From assembly GCF_001279585.1 (NCBI RefSeq), contig NZ_LGEC01000080.1, positions 1 to 64,000 on the forward strand: a stretch of 64,000 bases of DNA, given 5' to 3'. Numbering within the stretch: position 1 is the first letter of the stretch; each line of letters opens with the position of its first letter. The DNA is from Nocardiopsis sp. NRRL B-16309. Its GTDB lineage: Bacteria; Actinomycetota; Actinomycetes; Streptosporangiales; Streptosporangiaceae. Positions 19,402 through 28,136 of the stretch are shown here, piece after piece. Under the pieces are notes generated by a model that ran no database searches, had not been told where the DNA came from, and worked only from the letters and a program-made list of their open reading frames with translations. Made by a program: the position numbers and the translations under genes.

Positions 19402-21161
19402 GTGCTCACCTCCTCGTCCTGATCGCTGCCCCGCAGCACGAGTGAGCGGTAGCCGGGGTGGCCGACGGAGAGGCTCCGGTGCGTGCCCGTGGCGGCCACA
19501 CGGCCCTCGTCGAGCAGGACCACCCGGTCGGCGCCGTCGAGGAGCAGCGGGGAGGTGCCCACGACCACGGTGGTCCGGCCCCGGCGCGCCCGGTACAGGC
19601 GGTCGGCGATGTCGGCCTCGGTACGGGCGTCCACCGAGGAGGTCGGCTCGATCAGGAACAGGACCTCGGGGTCGGCGAGCACCGCCCGCGCCAGCCGTAC
19701 CCGCTGGCGTTGGCCGCCGGACAGGTCGCGGCCCTGGGCCTCCACCGTCGAGTCCAGGCCGTCGCGCAGGGCCGTGACGACGTCCAGTGCTCCGGCCACG
19801 CGTAGGGCCTCGGTGATCTCCGCGTCGTCGCGGCCACCGTGGACCGCGACCGCCTCGCGCAGCGTTCCGGCGAAGAGGTGGGCGTCGTTGTCGGCGACCA
19901 GCACGCGCTCCCGGATCCGGTCCAGGTCGATGTCGCGCAGGGGGACGCCGCCCCAGGTGGCGTCGGAACCGGTGTAGCGGCCGAGCCGGTCCACGACCTC
20001 GATCGCGTCGGCCGGGTCCGGGCTGACCAGGGCCGTGACCTCGCCCGGTCGGATCCGGACCCCCGACACCGGGTCGACGAGTTCGGCGGGGCCGTCGGGC
20101 CCCGGGTCCGTGCCGCCGTGGGTGAACGCGGGGGCGTGGCCGAGCAGGCGCACCACCCGGACGAGGCAGACGTGCCCGTGCGTGAGGTCCCCGGCCCCCT
20201 CCACGAGGAAGAACACCGGAAGGACGAGGACGGCCACGTAGCCGTGCACCGCCACCATGTCCCCGACCGTGATGTCCCCCGCCAGGACCAGGCGGGCGGA
20301 GATCCAGGTGACCGAGGCGACGAAGAGCACGGACAGGGTGGCGGTGACCGCCTCCACCCAGCTGAGCGTGGTCCCGACCCGGTGCCCCTGCCGCAGCAGG
20401 TCGGCCGAGCGCTCCCGGTACCGGGCGGCGAACCGGTCCTGGCCGCCGAGCCCGCGCAGTACCCGCAGCCCGGCGACGATGTCGCCCGCGAGGGTGGTGA
20501 GCTCGCCCTCGTGCCGCCGGTAGTCGTTCTGTCTGCCCCGCAACCGGCCCAGCATCGGCCCGATGGTGACCGAGAGCAGCGGCACGCCCAGCGCCACGAC
20601 GGCGGCCAGGAGCGGGGAGACCGTGAACAGGAACACCGCGACGCCCGCGTAGGCGATGACCGCCCCCACCCCCGGCCCGGTACAGGTCAGCATCTGGGCG
20701 ATGCGTCCCACGTCGGCGGACTGCAGGGTGGTCAGCTCCCCGGAGGAGACCCGGCGGGGCAGGGCCGCGCCGAGGTGCGCCGCGTGCCGGGCGACCACGC
20801 GCAGGGTCCGCAGGGCCGCGTCCAGGCGGACGAGGGTCATCGTGCGGTGCCGCATGAGCGCGGTGAGCGCGTTGACCGCGCCCATCGCCGCCAGGGCGCC
20901 CGCCCACAGGACCAGCGCGCCCCGGTCCCCGGCGCGCAGACCGTCGTCGACGGCCCGGGCCAGGAGGTAGGGCGGGACCATCATGCCGACCATCCAGGTG
21001 CTGCCCCAGAAGGCGCCGGTGAGGACCCGCCGGGGCTGTGCGGCGATGAGCCACCACAGGTAGTGCCACGGGCCGCGCGTGTCCGGGATGCCCGGGGAGG
21101 GGAGCCGCGCGGCGGTCCCGGTACCGCCTCCGCCCTCGGTCCGCTGTCCGTTCCGCTCCAC
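19398..21161 (-). CDS. ABC exporter half-transporter, subunit with degenerate nucleotide site
   Basis: This exporter subunit of about 587 aa has a six-helix membrane domain (residues 30-320) and an ATPase domain. The signature LSGGQRQR is perfect (near 479), but the Walker A loop is replaced by VSPDPADAIE (near 374). Walker B reads LFLIEPTSSVD and the switch His is missing (VVVGTSPLLL). It therefore cannot bind ATP conventionally at its own site but can complete the partner's site in a heterodimer. Start GTG 21161 is chosen because homologous-looking sequence begins there and GGGGG lies upstream; the exact start is uncertain. It is translationally coupled to the second subunit. Confidence 0.83.
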   Translation of the reverse strand: MERNGQRTEGGGGTGTAARLPSPGIPDTRGPWHYLWWLIAAQPRRVLTGAFWGSTWMVGMMVPPYLLARAVDDGLRAGDRGALVLWAGALAAMGAVNALTALMRHRTMTLVRLDAALRTLRVVARHAAHLGAALPRRVSSGELTTLQSADVGRIAQMLTCTGPGVGAVIAYAGVAVFLFTVSPLLAAVVALGVPLLSVTIGPMLGRLRGRQNDYRRHEGELTTLAGDIVAGLRVLRGLGGQDRFAARYRERSADLLRQGHRVGTTLSWVEAVTATLSVLFVASVTWISARLVLAGDITVGDMVAVHGYVAVLVLPVFFLVEGAGDLTHGHVCLVRVVRLLGHAPAFTHGGTDPGPDGPAELVDPVSGVRIRPGEVTALVSPDPADAIEVVDRLGRYTGSDATWGGVPLRDIDLDRIRERVLVADNDAHLFAGTLREAVAVHGGRDDAEITEALRVAGALDVVTALRDGLDSTVEAQGRDLSGGQRQRVRLARAVLADPEVLFLIEPTSSVDARTEADIADRLYRARRGRTTVVVGTSPLLLDGADRVVLLDEGRVAATGTHRSLSVGHPGYRSLVLRGSDQDEEVST

Positions 21162-21579
21162 CGGCCCCCGTCCGTGCGCCTGATGCCGCCGTGCGCTGGT
21201 CGTCGTCGATCCTCCACATCCGATGAGACCAGGTGCGGACCGGCGGCGGAAGACCGCCCCCTCGGCCTGTGGACAACGGCAGGTGAGGGCCGTGCGGCTG
21301 TCGCAGGGGAGAGTCCCCGACGCGGGCACGTGAGACACGCGTGCGCGATTCCGGTGCTGAGGTGCGCAACCGTCCAACATCACCCGAAAGCGGCGTGACA
21401 GGACGAGTCGCGCGCGATAGAACGGCACCCAGTGTCCCGGGCGCGCGGGCCGGACGGCGGTGGCCCCGACCGCCCCGCCGTGCCCAGCAGCAGCCGTCTC
21501 GGCTCGCCACGACGTTCCCGCCGCCGCACCGGGGCGGGAACGCACCGGCCGATGCGCACCGACCCCAGGAGCCCCGACC
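21162..21579. other. Divergent intergenic region, exporter/oligopeptidase
   Basis: This 418-nt region must carry promoters for the exporter operon (minus) and the M3 peptidase (plus). Frames here are short or Arg/Pro-rich and unconvincing. I could not place a promoter with confidence. Confidence 0.4.
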
Positions 21580-23544
21580 TTGACCGACAACCCCTTCTTC
21601 ACGCCCAGCACCCTGCCCTACGGGCTGCCGGACTTCTCCGCCGTCCGCGAGGAGCACTTCGTCCCGGCGTTCGAGCGGGGTATGGCCGACCACCTGGCCG
21701 AAGTCGAGGCGATCGCGCACGACCCGGAGCCGCCGACCTTCGACAACACCCTCGCGGCCCTGGAACGGTCCGGCCGGATCCTGCACCGCGTCCAGGTGGT
21801 GTTCGAGACCCTGGCCGAGTCCGACGGGACCGAGGGCCTCTGGGCGATCGAGAGGGAGATGGCGCCGCGGATCGCCCGGCACCGGGACGCGATCGTGCTG
21901 CACCGCGCCCTGTGGGAGCGGATCAAGCGGGTCACCGCCGCCGATCCCGAGGAGGCCCGGCTACTGGAGCGCTACCGCACGGACTTCGTCAAGGCCGGCG
22001 CCGACCTCACCGAGGACCAGCAGGCCCGGTTGCGCGAACTCAACGGGGAGCTCGCCGAGCTCTCCACGGACTTCGCCCAGAACGCCCTCCGGTCCGCCAC
22101 CGAGTCCGCGCTCGTCGTCCGGGACGCCGCCGAGCTCGACGGACTGGACGAGGCCCGGATCCGTGCGATCGAGAAGGACGGTGAGTACGTCCTCCCCCTG
22201 CTGAACAGCACCGTGCAGCCCGCGCTCGCCCAGCTCACCGACCGCGCCACGCGCGAGCGGCTCTACACCCTCAGCGTCGAGCGCGCTCCGCGGAACCTCG
22301 ACCTCGCGGCCCGGATGGCGGCGCTGCGCGCCGAGCGCGCCGTCCTGCTCGGCTACCCCGACCACGCCGCGTACAAGGTCGCCGACCAGACGGCCAGGAC
22401 CGTCGACGCCGTCGAGGAGCGGCTCGGACAGCTCGTCGGGCCCGCCGTTCGCAACGCCCGGAAGGAGGCCGAGGCGCTGGCCGAGCAGGCCGGGCACGCC
22501 ATCGAGCCGTGGGACTGGTCCTTCTACACCGAGAAGGTCCGCCGGGCGCGCTTCGACATCGACGAGGACGCCCTGCGGCCCTACTTCGAGCTCGACCGGG
22601 TCTACGAGGACGGGGTCTTCCACGCCGCCGCCCTCCTGTACGGCATCACCCTCGCCGAGCGGGACGACCTGCGCGGATACCACCCCGACGTGCGCGTGTG
22701 GGAGGTCTTCGACGAGGACGGCACCCCGCTCGGGCTCTTCCTGCTCGACCCCTACGCCCGCCCGGCCAAGCGCGGCGGCGCGTGGATGCACAACCTGGTC
22801 GAGCAGTCGTTCCTGCTGGACGAGCGTCCCGTGGTCGTCAACAACCTCAACATCACCAAGCCCGGGGACGGGCCGACCCTGCTCACCGTGGACGAGGTCC
22901 GGACGGCCTTCCACGAGTTCGGCCACGCCCTCCACGGTCTGTTCTCGTCGGTCCGCTTCCCCCGGCTCGAAGGCACCAACGTGCCGCGCGACTTCGTCGA
23001 GTACCCGTCCCAGGTCAACGAGATGTGGATGTTCTGGCCGGAGATCCTCGCCAACTACGCCAGACACCACGAGACCGGTGAGCCGCTCCCGGACGGCCTC
23101 GTGGCGAAGCTGACCGCGTCCGAGCGGTTCGACCAGGGCTTCGCGATGGTGGAGTACCTCGCGGCGGCCCTGCTCGACTGGTCCTGGCACCGGATCGGCG
23201 CCGACGAGGACGTGGACCCGTCCGCGTTGGAGTCGCGCGCGCTCCAGCGGTGGGGCCTGGACCTCGACCAGGTGCGCCCGCGCTACCGCAGCACCTACTT
23301 CCTGCACATCTTCGCCGGTGACTACCACGCGGGCTACTACTCCTACGTGTGGAGCCAGGTGTTCGACGCCGAGAGCGTGGAGTGGTTCACCGCCAACGGC
23401 GGCCCGACCAGGGAGAACGGTGACCGCTTCCGCGAGCTGGTTCTGGCGCGCGGCGGGAGCGTCGACCCCCTGGACGCCGTCCGCGACTTCCTCGGCCGCG
23501 ACGCGGAGATGGGCCCGCTGCTGCGCCGCAAGGGGCTGGAGTAG
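21580..23544 (+). CDS. M3-family zinc oligopeptidase (peptidyl-dipeptidase Dcp/oligopeptidase A type)
   Basis: This 654-aa cytoplasmic metallopeptidase has the zinc motif FHEFGHALHGLFS near residue 446 (HExxH with catalytic Glu) and the third ligand Glu in FVEYPSQVNEMW. The C-terminal FAGDYHAGYYSYVWSQVFDAE is a family hallmark with substrate-binding His and Tyr. It degrades short peptides, including signal-peptide fragments. The start is TTG 21580, preceded by AGGAG at 8-nt spacing; upstream in-frame residues do not look like the family's N-terminus. A hairpin follows the gene. Confidence 0.92.
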   Translation: MTDNPFFTPSTLPYGLPDFSAVREEHFVPAFERGMADHLAEVEAIAHDPEPPTFDNTLAALERSGRILHRVQVVFETLAESDGTEGLWAIEREMAPRIARHRDAIVLHRALWERIKRVTAADPEEARLLERYRTDFVKAGADLTEDQQARLRELNGELAELSTDFAQNALRSATESALVVRDAAELDGLDEARIRAIEKDGEYVLPLLNSTVQPALAQLTDRATRERLYTLSVERAPRNLDLAARMAALRAERAVLLGYPDHAAYKVADQTARTVDAVEERLGQLVGPAVRNARKEAEALAEQAGHAIEPWDWSFYTEKVRRARFDIDEDALRPYFELDRVYEDGVFHAAALLYGITLAERDDLRGYHPDVRVWEVFDEDGTPLGLFLLDPYARPAKRGGAWMHNLVEQSFLLDERPVVVNNLNITKPGDGPTLLTVDEVRTAFHEFGHALHGLFSSVRFPRLEGTNVPRDFVEYPSQVNEMWMFWPEILANYARHHETGEPLPDGLVAKLTASERFDQGFAMVEYLAAALLDWSWHRIGADEDVDPSALESRALQRWGLDLDQVRPRYRSTYFLHIFAGDYHAGYYSYVWSQVFDAESVEWFTANGGPTRENGDRFRELVLARGGSVDPLDAVRDFLGRDAEMGPLLRRKGLE

Positions 23545-23594
23545 CCCGGAGCGGCACCGCGCGTAGGTGGACGACCCGGCGCGCGGGGCCCGAG

Positions 23595-23626
23595 GGCCCG
23601 AGGGCCGCACCGGCGGTCCTCGGGCC
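23595..23626 (+). terminator. Terminator after the oligopeptidase gene
   Basis: GGCCCGAGGGCCGC (23595-23608) pairs with GCGGTCCTCGGGCC (23613-23626) with one wobble and a 4-nt loop. The rest of the 342-nt gap to 23886 holds only the small palindrome GGCGCATAAGCGCC and no gene. Confidence 0.6.
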
Positions 23627-23886
23627 GTTCGCCTCGGGCCGTCCGCACCCCGGCCGTCGGGCGGTCCAGGCTCCGGACGCCCGCGCTCCGGTCCTTCGCG
23701 CTCGGGCTCTCCGGGTTCGGGCCGTCCGCCCTCGGACCCGCGTCCTCCCACAGGTCGGATGCGTTCGCCCGATCCTTTGCCCCGGTTGGCGCATAAGCGC
23801 CGTTCACCCTGGTAGGGGCCCTGTAGGAGCGCGGCCCGCCGCGTGCGGCCGCCACCGCGCCCGAGTGATCCGAAGGGAGCGCGACC

Positions 23887-25227
23887 ATGGACGAGGTCCG
23901 GAGCATCCACGGCACCTTCCACCCGCTGTCGGACACCGCGGCGCTCGATCCCCTGCTGGACCGGGTGGGCGACGCCCGCTACGTGCTCCTCGGGGAGGCG
24001 TCGCACGGCACGTCGGAGTTCTACCGGTGGCGCGCGGCGGTCACCGAGCGGCTGATCGCGGAGAAGGGCTTCTCCCTGGTCGCCGTCGAGGGGGACTGGC
24101 CCGACTGCCTGGACATCCACCGCTACGTCGTCGGTGCCCCGGAGGTGCCGGGAGACCCCCGCGCGGTGCTGGCGGGCTTCGAGCGCTGGCCGCGCTGGAT
24201 GTGGGCGAACGAGGAGACGCTCGGCTTCCTGCTCTGGCTGCGCCGGTACAACGCCTCCCGGCCCGCCGGATCCAGGGCGGGCTTCTTCGGCCTTGACGTC
24301 TACAGCCTGTGGGACTCGCTGCGCGCCATCCTGGACTACCTGCGCGAGCACGAGCCCGACCGGGTCGGCGCGGCGCTGGAGGCCTACCGCTGCTTCGAGC
24401 CCTACGCCGAGGACGCGCAGGCCTACGCCCTGTCCAGCCGACTGGTGCCCGCCAGGTGCGAGTCGGAGGTCGTCGCCCTGTTGGCGGAGCTGCGCCGCCG
24501 TGCTCCCGCGGGGACCGAGGGGGCCGGTCCCGGTTCCGGTCCCGGCGGGCCTGGCGGCGGCGGACTCGAACGGCTCGCCGCCGAGCAGAACGCCGAGGTC
24601 GTCGCGAACGCCGAGAGCTACTACCGCTCCATGATCCACGGCGGACCCCACTCGTGGAACATCCGCGACCGGCACATGGTCGCGACCCTGGACCGCCTCA
24701 TGGACCACCACGGGCCCGGGGCCAGGGCCGTCGTGTGGGCGCACAACACGCACGTCGGCGACGCCCGCGCGACCGACATGGCGTCCGCGGGCATGGTCAA
24801 CGTCGGCCAGCTGGTCCGCGAGGAGCACGCCGGCGACGGGGTGGTCGCCGTCGGGTTCGGCTCCTACGAGGGCACCGTGATCGCGGGCGACCACTGGGGC
24901 GCGGAGCCGAAGGTGATGTCGGTCCCGCCCGCCCGGCCCGGCAGTCTTGAGGCGCTGCTGCACCGCGCCCTGCCGGAGCGGGAAGCGCTGTGCGTGTTCC
25001 CGGACCCGCCCGACCAGGCCGACTGGATGCGCCGGACGCTGGACCACCGGGCGATCGGCGTGGTGTACCGGCCGCGGGCGGAGGCCTGGGGAAACTACGT
25101 CCCCACCGTGCTCGCCCGGCGCTATGACGCCTTCGTCCACTGTGACCGCACCCGCGCGCTCACCCCGCTCGGGCGCGAGGACGAGCCCGTCCCGGGCGAA
25201 CCGGAGACCTACCCGACCGGGGTGTGA
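23887..25227 (+). CDS. Erythromycin esterase family protein
   Basis: This 446-aa protein starts at ATG 23887 with GAAGGGAG upstream. The N-terminal motif GEASHGTSEFYRWR carries the family's catalytic-type His, and VAVEGDWPDCLDIHRYV follows. Later blocks WAHNTHVGDARAT and VGFGSYEGTV are also conserved. Members include EreA/EreB macrolide lactone hydrolases, but most chromosomal actinomycete members are of unknown substrate, so resistance cannot be inferred. The gene is convergent with a TetR gene 12 nt away. Confidence 0.87.
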   Translation: MDEVRSIHGTFHPLSDTAALDPLLDRVGDARYVLLGEASHGTSEFYRWRAAVTERLIAEKGFSLVAVEGDWPDCLDIHRYVVGAPEVPGDPRAVLAGFERWPRWMWANEETLGFLLWLRRYNASRPAGSRAGFFGLDVYSLWDSLRAILDYLREHEPDRVGAALEAYRCFEPYAEDAQAYALSSRLVPARCESEVVALLAELRRRAPAGTEGAGPGSGPGGPGGGGLERLAAEQNAEVVANAESYYRSMIHGGPHSWNIRDRHMVATLDRLMDHHGPGARAVVWAHNTHVGDARATDMASAGMVNVGQLVREEHAGDGVVAVGFGSYEGTVIAGDHWGAEPKVMSVPPARPGSLEALLHRALPEREALCVFPDPPDQADWMRRTLDHRAIGVVYRPRAEAWGNYVPTVLARRYDAFVHCDRTRALTPLGREDEPVPGEPETYPTGV

Positions 25228-25238
25228 GCCGAGCGGCG

Positions 25239-25964
25239 TCAGGCTCCGGGGAGGCCGACGGTGCGTGCCGTCGTGCGCGCGACCTGCTCCAGGTGTGCCT
25301 CGCGGGCGTCGATGATGTTGTCGTAGTGGCCGAAGAGCTCGAAGCCGACCGTCCCGAACAGCGCCGTCCACCCGTCGATGACGGCGAGTGCCGTCTCCGG
25401 CGGGGCGCCCGTGAGCATCGCGGCCCGCTCGGGGTCCATGTCGGCGGCGATGCGTTCGATCCGGGCCACGAGGTCGGCTCGCAGCTCCGCGGGCACCGGT
25501 GGGCGGTCCGTGGGAGCCAGCCCCGGACCCCGGCGGGCGTCGTGGGCGATCCGCGTGAGGAGCAGGACCACGCGGGTGGCCGGTTCGGTGGTGTCACGCG
25601 GTGCGGCGTAGCCGGGGACCGGTGAGCCGTAGATGAGGGCGTACTCGTGCGGATGGGCCAGCGCCCACGCCCGTACGGCCCGGAAGACGGCGATCCAGCG
25701 GCCGACGTGGTCGTGGCGGTCCACGGCGGACTCCGCCTCGCGCGCCGCCTCCCCCGCGCCCTCGTAGGCCGCGACGATGAGCGCGGTCAGCAGCGCGTCC
25801 CGGTTCGGGAAGTACCGGTAGACCGCCGACGCGGCCATGCCGAGTTCGCGCGTGACGGCACGTACCGAGAGGCCGGCCGCGCCGCGTTCGGCCAGGTGGC
25901 GACGGGCGACCTCGGTGATCTCGGCGACGTACTCGGCGCGGACGCGGTCTCGGATGCCAGCCAT
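25239..25964 (-). CDS. TetR-family transcriptional regulator
   Basis: This 241-aa regulator has an N-terminal DNA-binding domain with HTH LSVRAVTRELGMAASAVYRYFPNRDALL and a C-terminal ligand domain of the WHG/TetR_C type (EYALIYGSPVPGYAAP). ATG 25964 is the first codon giving a standard TetR N-terminus. It is divergent from a nucleotide-sugar-epimerase-like dehydrogenase and probably represses that gene and itself through a pair of matching sites in the 128-nt shared region. Confidence 0.9.
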   Translation of the reverse strand: MAGIRDRVRAEYVAEITEVARRHLAERGAAGLSVRAVTRELGMAASAVYRYFPNRDALLTALIVAAYEGAGEAAREAESAVDRHDHVGRWIAVFRAVRAWALAHPHEYALIYGSPVPGYAAPRDTTEPATRVVLLLTRIAHDARRGPGLAPTDRPPVPAELRADLVARIERIAADMDPERAAMLTGAPPETALAVIDGWTALFGTVGFELFGHYDNIIDAREAHLEQVARTTARTVGLPGA

Positions 25965-26003
25965 GCGGGGAGTCTGCCACGAAAGATCAGTGATGTGAAG
26001 TGT

Positions 26004-26066
26004 GAACAGTGCTCTTGACTCCACGTCTCGATGGTGAAACGGTGATCTAAAGCGAGAGCACTGTTC
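26004..26066. promoter_or_regulatory. Candidate TetR operator pair
   Basis: GAACAGTGCTCT (26004-26015) and its exact reverse complement AGAGCACTGTTC (26055-26066) flank 39 nt of the divergent promoter region. Each arm is embedded in a short GAGA/TCTC palindrome. Confidence 0.55.
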
Positions 26067-26092
26067 TCGCACAGAGGCAGAAGGGTTCCACC

Positions 26093-27061
26093 ATGGCCTT
26101 CCACGTCATCGTCGGTGCGGGCGCGCTCGGCACCTCCCTCGCCCTCCAGCTCGCCGACGCGGGTACGGAGGTCCGGATCGTCACCCGCTCCGGCGGCGGC
26201 CCGGAGCACCCGTCGGTCGAGCGGGTGCGGGCCGACGCGACCGACGCGACCGAGCTCACCCGAATCGCGCACGGCGCCGCCGTCCTCTACAACTGCGCCA
26301 ACCCGCCCTCCTACGAGCTGTGGGAACAGCACTGGCCGCCGCTGGCCGCGTCCCTGTTGGAGGCCGCCGAGCGGACCGGGGCCGTGCTGGCCATCGGCGG
26401 CAACCTCTACGGCTACGGTCCGGTCGATGGGCCGATCCACCGCGACCTGCCCCTGGCCGCGGCCGACCACAAGGGGCGGCTGCGAGCGCGGATGTGGGAG
26501 CAGGCCCTGGCCCGCCACGAGGCGGGCGCCGTCCGGGTGACCGAGGTGCGCGCCTCGGACTACATGGGCTGCATGAACCCGAAGGGCAGCTACCCCGAGT
26601 TCTACGCCGACCAGGCGCGCGCCCGCCGCCGGGTGTTCACCTTCGCCGACCCCGACCAGGCGCACAGCGTCGCCTACGTGCCGGACGTCGCCCGCACGCT
26701 GGCCGCGGTGGCCACCGACGAGCGCGCGTGGGGGCTGGGCTGGCACGTGCCCTCGCCCGAGGCGCGCACGGTGCGGGGGATGGTGGACGACATGGCGCGG
26801 GCGTTCGGGGTGGGCCGCCCCTCCGTGACGAAGGTCCCGCGGCCGCTGCTGCGGGCGGCCTTCCGGTTCTCCCCGTTCCTGCGGGAGGTGGGGGAGCTGC
26901 TCTACCAGTGGGACGCCCCCTACGTCGTCGACGCCTCCGTGACCACGGAGGTCTTCGGGGTGGAGGCGACGCCGTGGGAGGAGATCGTGCGCGCGACGGC
27001 CGCGGGGCTCGACGCGCGGGCCCGTGCGGCCCGCGCCGGCGCCCCGGCGGGTTCGTCGTGA
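26093..27061 (+). CDS. NAD(P)-binding epimerase/dehydratase-like oxidoreductase
   Basis: This 322-aa Rossmann protein begins HVIVGAGALGTSLALQLADAG (GxGxxG). Its overall layout is like atypical extended short-chain dehydrogenases, with GGNLYGYG and ASDYMGCMNPKG where the active-site strand and loop lie. The classical Y-x-x-x-K is not obvious, so it may be a binding or atypical member. ATG 26093 is preceded by AGAAGGG. Regulation is probably by the divergent TetR protein. Its 3' end merges into 34-bp tandem repeats. Confidence 0.8.
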   Translation: MAFHVIVGAGALGTSLALQLADAGTEVRIVTRSGGGPEHPSVERVRADATDATELTRIAHGAAVLYNCANPPSYELWEQHWPPLAASLLEAAERTGAVLAIGGNLYGYGPVDGPIHRDLPLAAADHKGRLRARMWEQALARHEAGAVRVTEVRASDYMGCMNPKGSYPEFYADQARARRRVFTFADPDQAHSVAYVPDVARTLAAVATDERAWGLGWHVPSPEARTVRGMVDDMARAFGVGRPSVTKVPRPLLRAAFRFSPFLREVGELLYQWDAPYVVDASVTTEVFGVEATPWEEIVRATAAGLDARARAARAGAPAGSS

Positions 27062-27150
27062 CGGCGGCCCCGGCGCCCCGACGGGAACGTCGTGACGGCG
27101 GCCCCGGGGGCACGGCGGGTTTGTCGTGACGGCGGCCCCGGGGGCACGGT
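27055..27150 (+). repeat. 34-bp tandem repeat, about three copies
   Basis: GTCGTGACGGCGGCCCCGG recurs at 27055, 27089 and 27123. The first copy contains the stop codon of the dehydrogenase gene and each later copy repeats that stop in its own context. Confidence 0.75.
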
Positions 27151-27156
27151 GTGCGG

Positions 27157-28032
27157 CTACGACCGCACCGGGGGCCGCTCCGCGCCGCTCGACGCCTCCT
27201 CGGGCCTGCCCAGGAGGCGCAGCGCGTCGGCCGAGCCGGGATCGTTCGGCGTGTAGACCTCCAGGCGGTGGTCCGGGCTGTCGGGCTGGAGCCACACCTG
27301 GTAGGTCACGCTGAGCGCGCCCGCCGTGGGGTGCTGGACGTGCATCGGCGCCGCGGTGCAGTCGGCGACCTCGCCGTCGGCCCACATCGAAGCGAACGTG
27401 GAGCTGCCCATGGTGATCTCGCCGATGAGCGCGGCCAGCCGGGCGTCGTCGGGGTAGCGGCCGGCGGTCAGGCGCAGGTAGCCGACGTGGATTGCAGCCA
27501 GCTCCGACCAGTTGCGGTAGAGGTCGCGGGTGAGGGGGTCGAGGAAGAACAGCCGCGGGACGGACGGACGCCGGTCCGGGTCCCGGGGGGCGTCGAAGGG
27601 CAGGTGCTCGGCCGTGAGCGCGTGTCCGGCGCGGTTCCAGGCCAGGACGTCGCCGCGCCGACCCAGCACGACCGCCGGCGTGGCCTCGTCCAGGGCGTCC
27701 AGGAGGGCGAGGACCCGGGTGTGCGGGTGCTCCTCGGTGGGCTCGCTCAGCCCGGACCCGGCGGGCCGACGGGCCAGGTTGCGCAGGTGCGCGGCCTCCA
27801 CGTCGTCGAGCCGCAGCACCCGGGCGAGGGAGTCGAGGACCTGCTCGGAGGCGGTCTCGGCCAAGCCCTGCTCCAGCCGCGTGTAGTAGCCCGCGCTCAC
27901 TCCGGCGAGCTGGGCGAGTTCCTCGCGCCGCAGTCCGGGGACGCGGCGGGCGCTCCCGTAGGTCCGCAGGCCGATGTCGGCGGGGGTGGTCCGGTCGCGG
28001 CGGTTCTTGAGGAACGTCCCGAGGCTCTCCAT
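27157..28032 (-). CDS. XRE-family regulator with MmyB-like ligand domain
   Basis: This 291-aa protein has an N-terminal helix-turn-helix (residues about 10-80, RREELAQLAGVSAGYYTRLEQG) and a C-terminal MmyB-like sensory domain with WNRAGHAL and FFLDPLTRDLYRNW. Streptomyces relatives control neighbouring metabolic or transport genes. ATG 28032 follows TAGGGT by 7 nt with no ribosome site, indicating a leaderless transcript. It is divergent from an MFS exporter, with a palindrome between them, so it probably regulates that exporter. Confidence 0.9.
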   Translation of the reverse strand: MESLGTFLKNRRDRTTPADIGLRTYGSARRVPGLRREELAQLAGVSAGYYTRLEQGLAETASEQVLDSLARVLRLDDVEAAHLRNLARRPAGSGLSEPTEEHPHTRVLALLDALDEATPAVVLGRRGDVLAWNRAGHALTAEHLPFDAPRDPDRRPSVPRLFFLDPLTRDLYRNWSELAAIHVGYLRLTAGRYPDDARLAALIGEITMGSSTFASMWADGEVADCTAAPMHVQHPTAGALSVTYQVWLQPDSPDHRLEVYTPNDPGSADALRLLGRPEEASSGAERPPVRS

Positions 28033-28072
28033 GCCGCCGACCCTAGACGGTCGGCCGCGATCCGGCCTGTAC

Positions 28073-28091
28073 CTGTGGGGTGTACCCACAG
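28073..28091. promoter_or_regulatory. Candidate operator between XRE regulator and MFS exporter
   Basis: This perfect palindrome has 7-bp arms (CTGTGGG / CCCACAG) and a 5-nt centre. It lies 41 nt upstream of the regulator start and 46 nt upstream of the exporter start. Confidence 0.5.
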
Positions 28092-28136
28092 CACGGGGAT
28101 GGTTGTGCCGGACCGCCCGCGACCAGCATGGCCGGC

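Noticed and set aside
23780..23886. Possible regulatory RNA upstream of the esterase gene (GGCGCATAAGCGCC hairpin)
   Set aside because: A 5-bp stem is too small and no conserved motif is seen.
21961..25371. 1136-codon minus-strand frame spanning the oligopeptidase and esterase genes
   Set aside because: It crosses two well-supported genes on the other strand and has no recognisable domain.
27055..27150. Possible CRISPR-like repeat array
   Set aside because: The 34-bp units are directly abutting with no unique spacers and no cas genes nearby.
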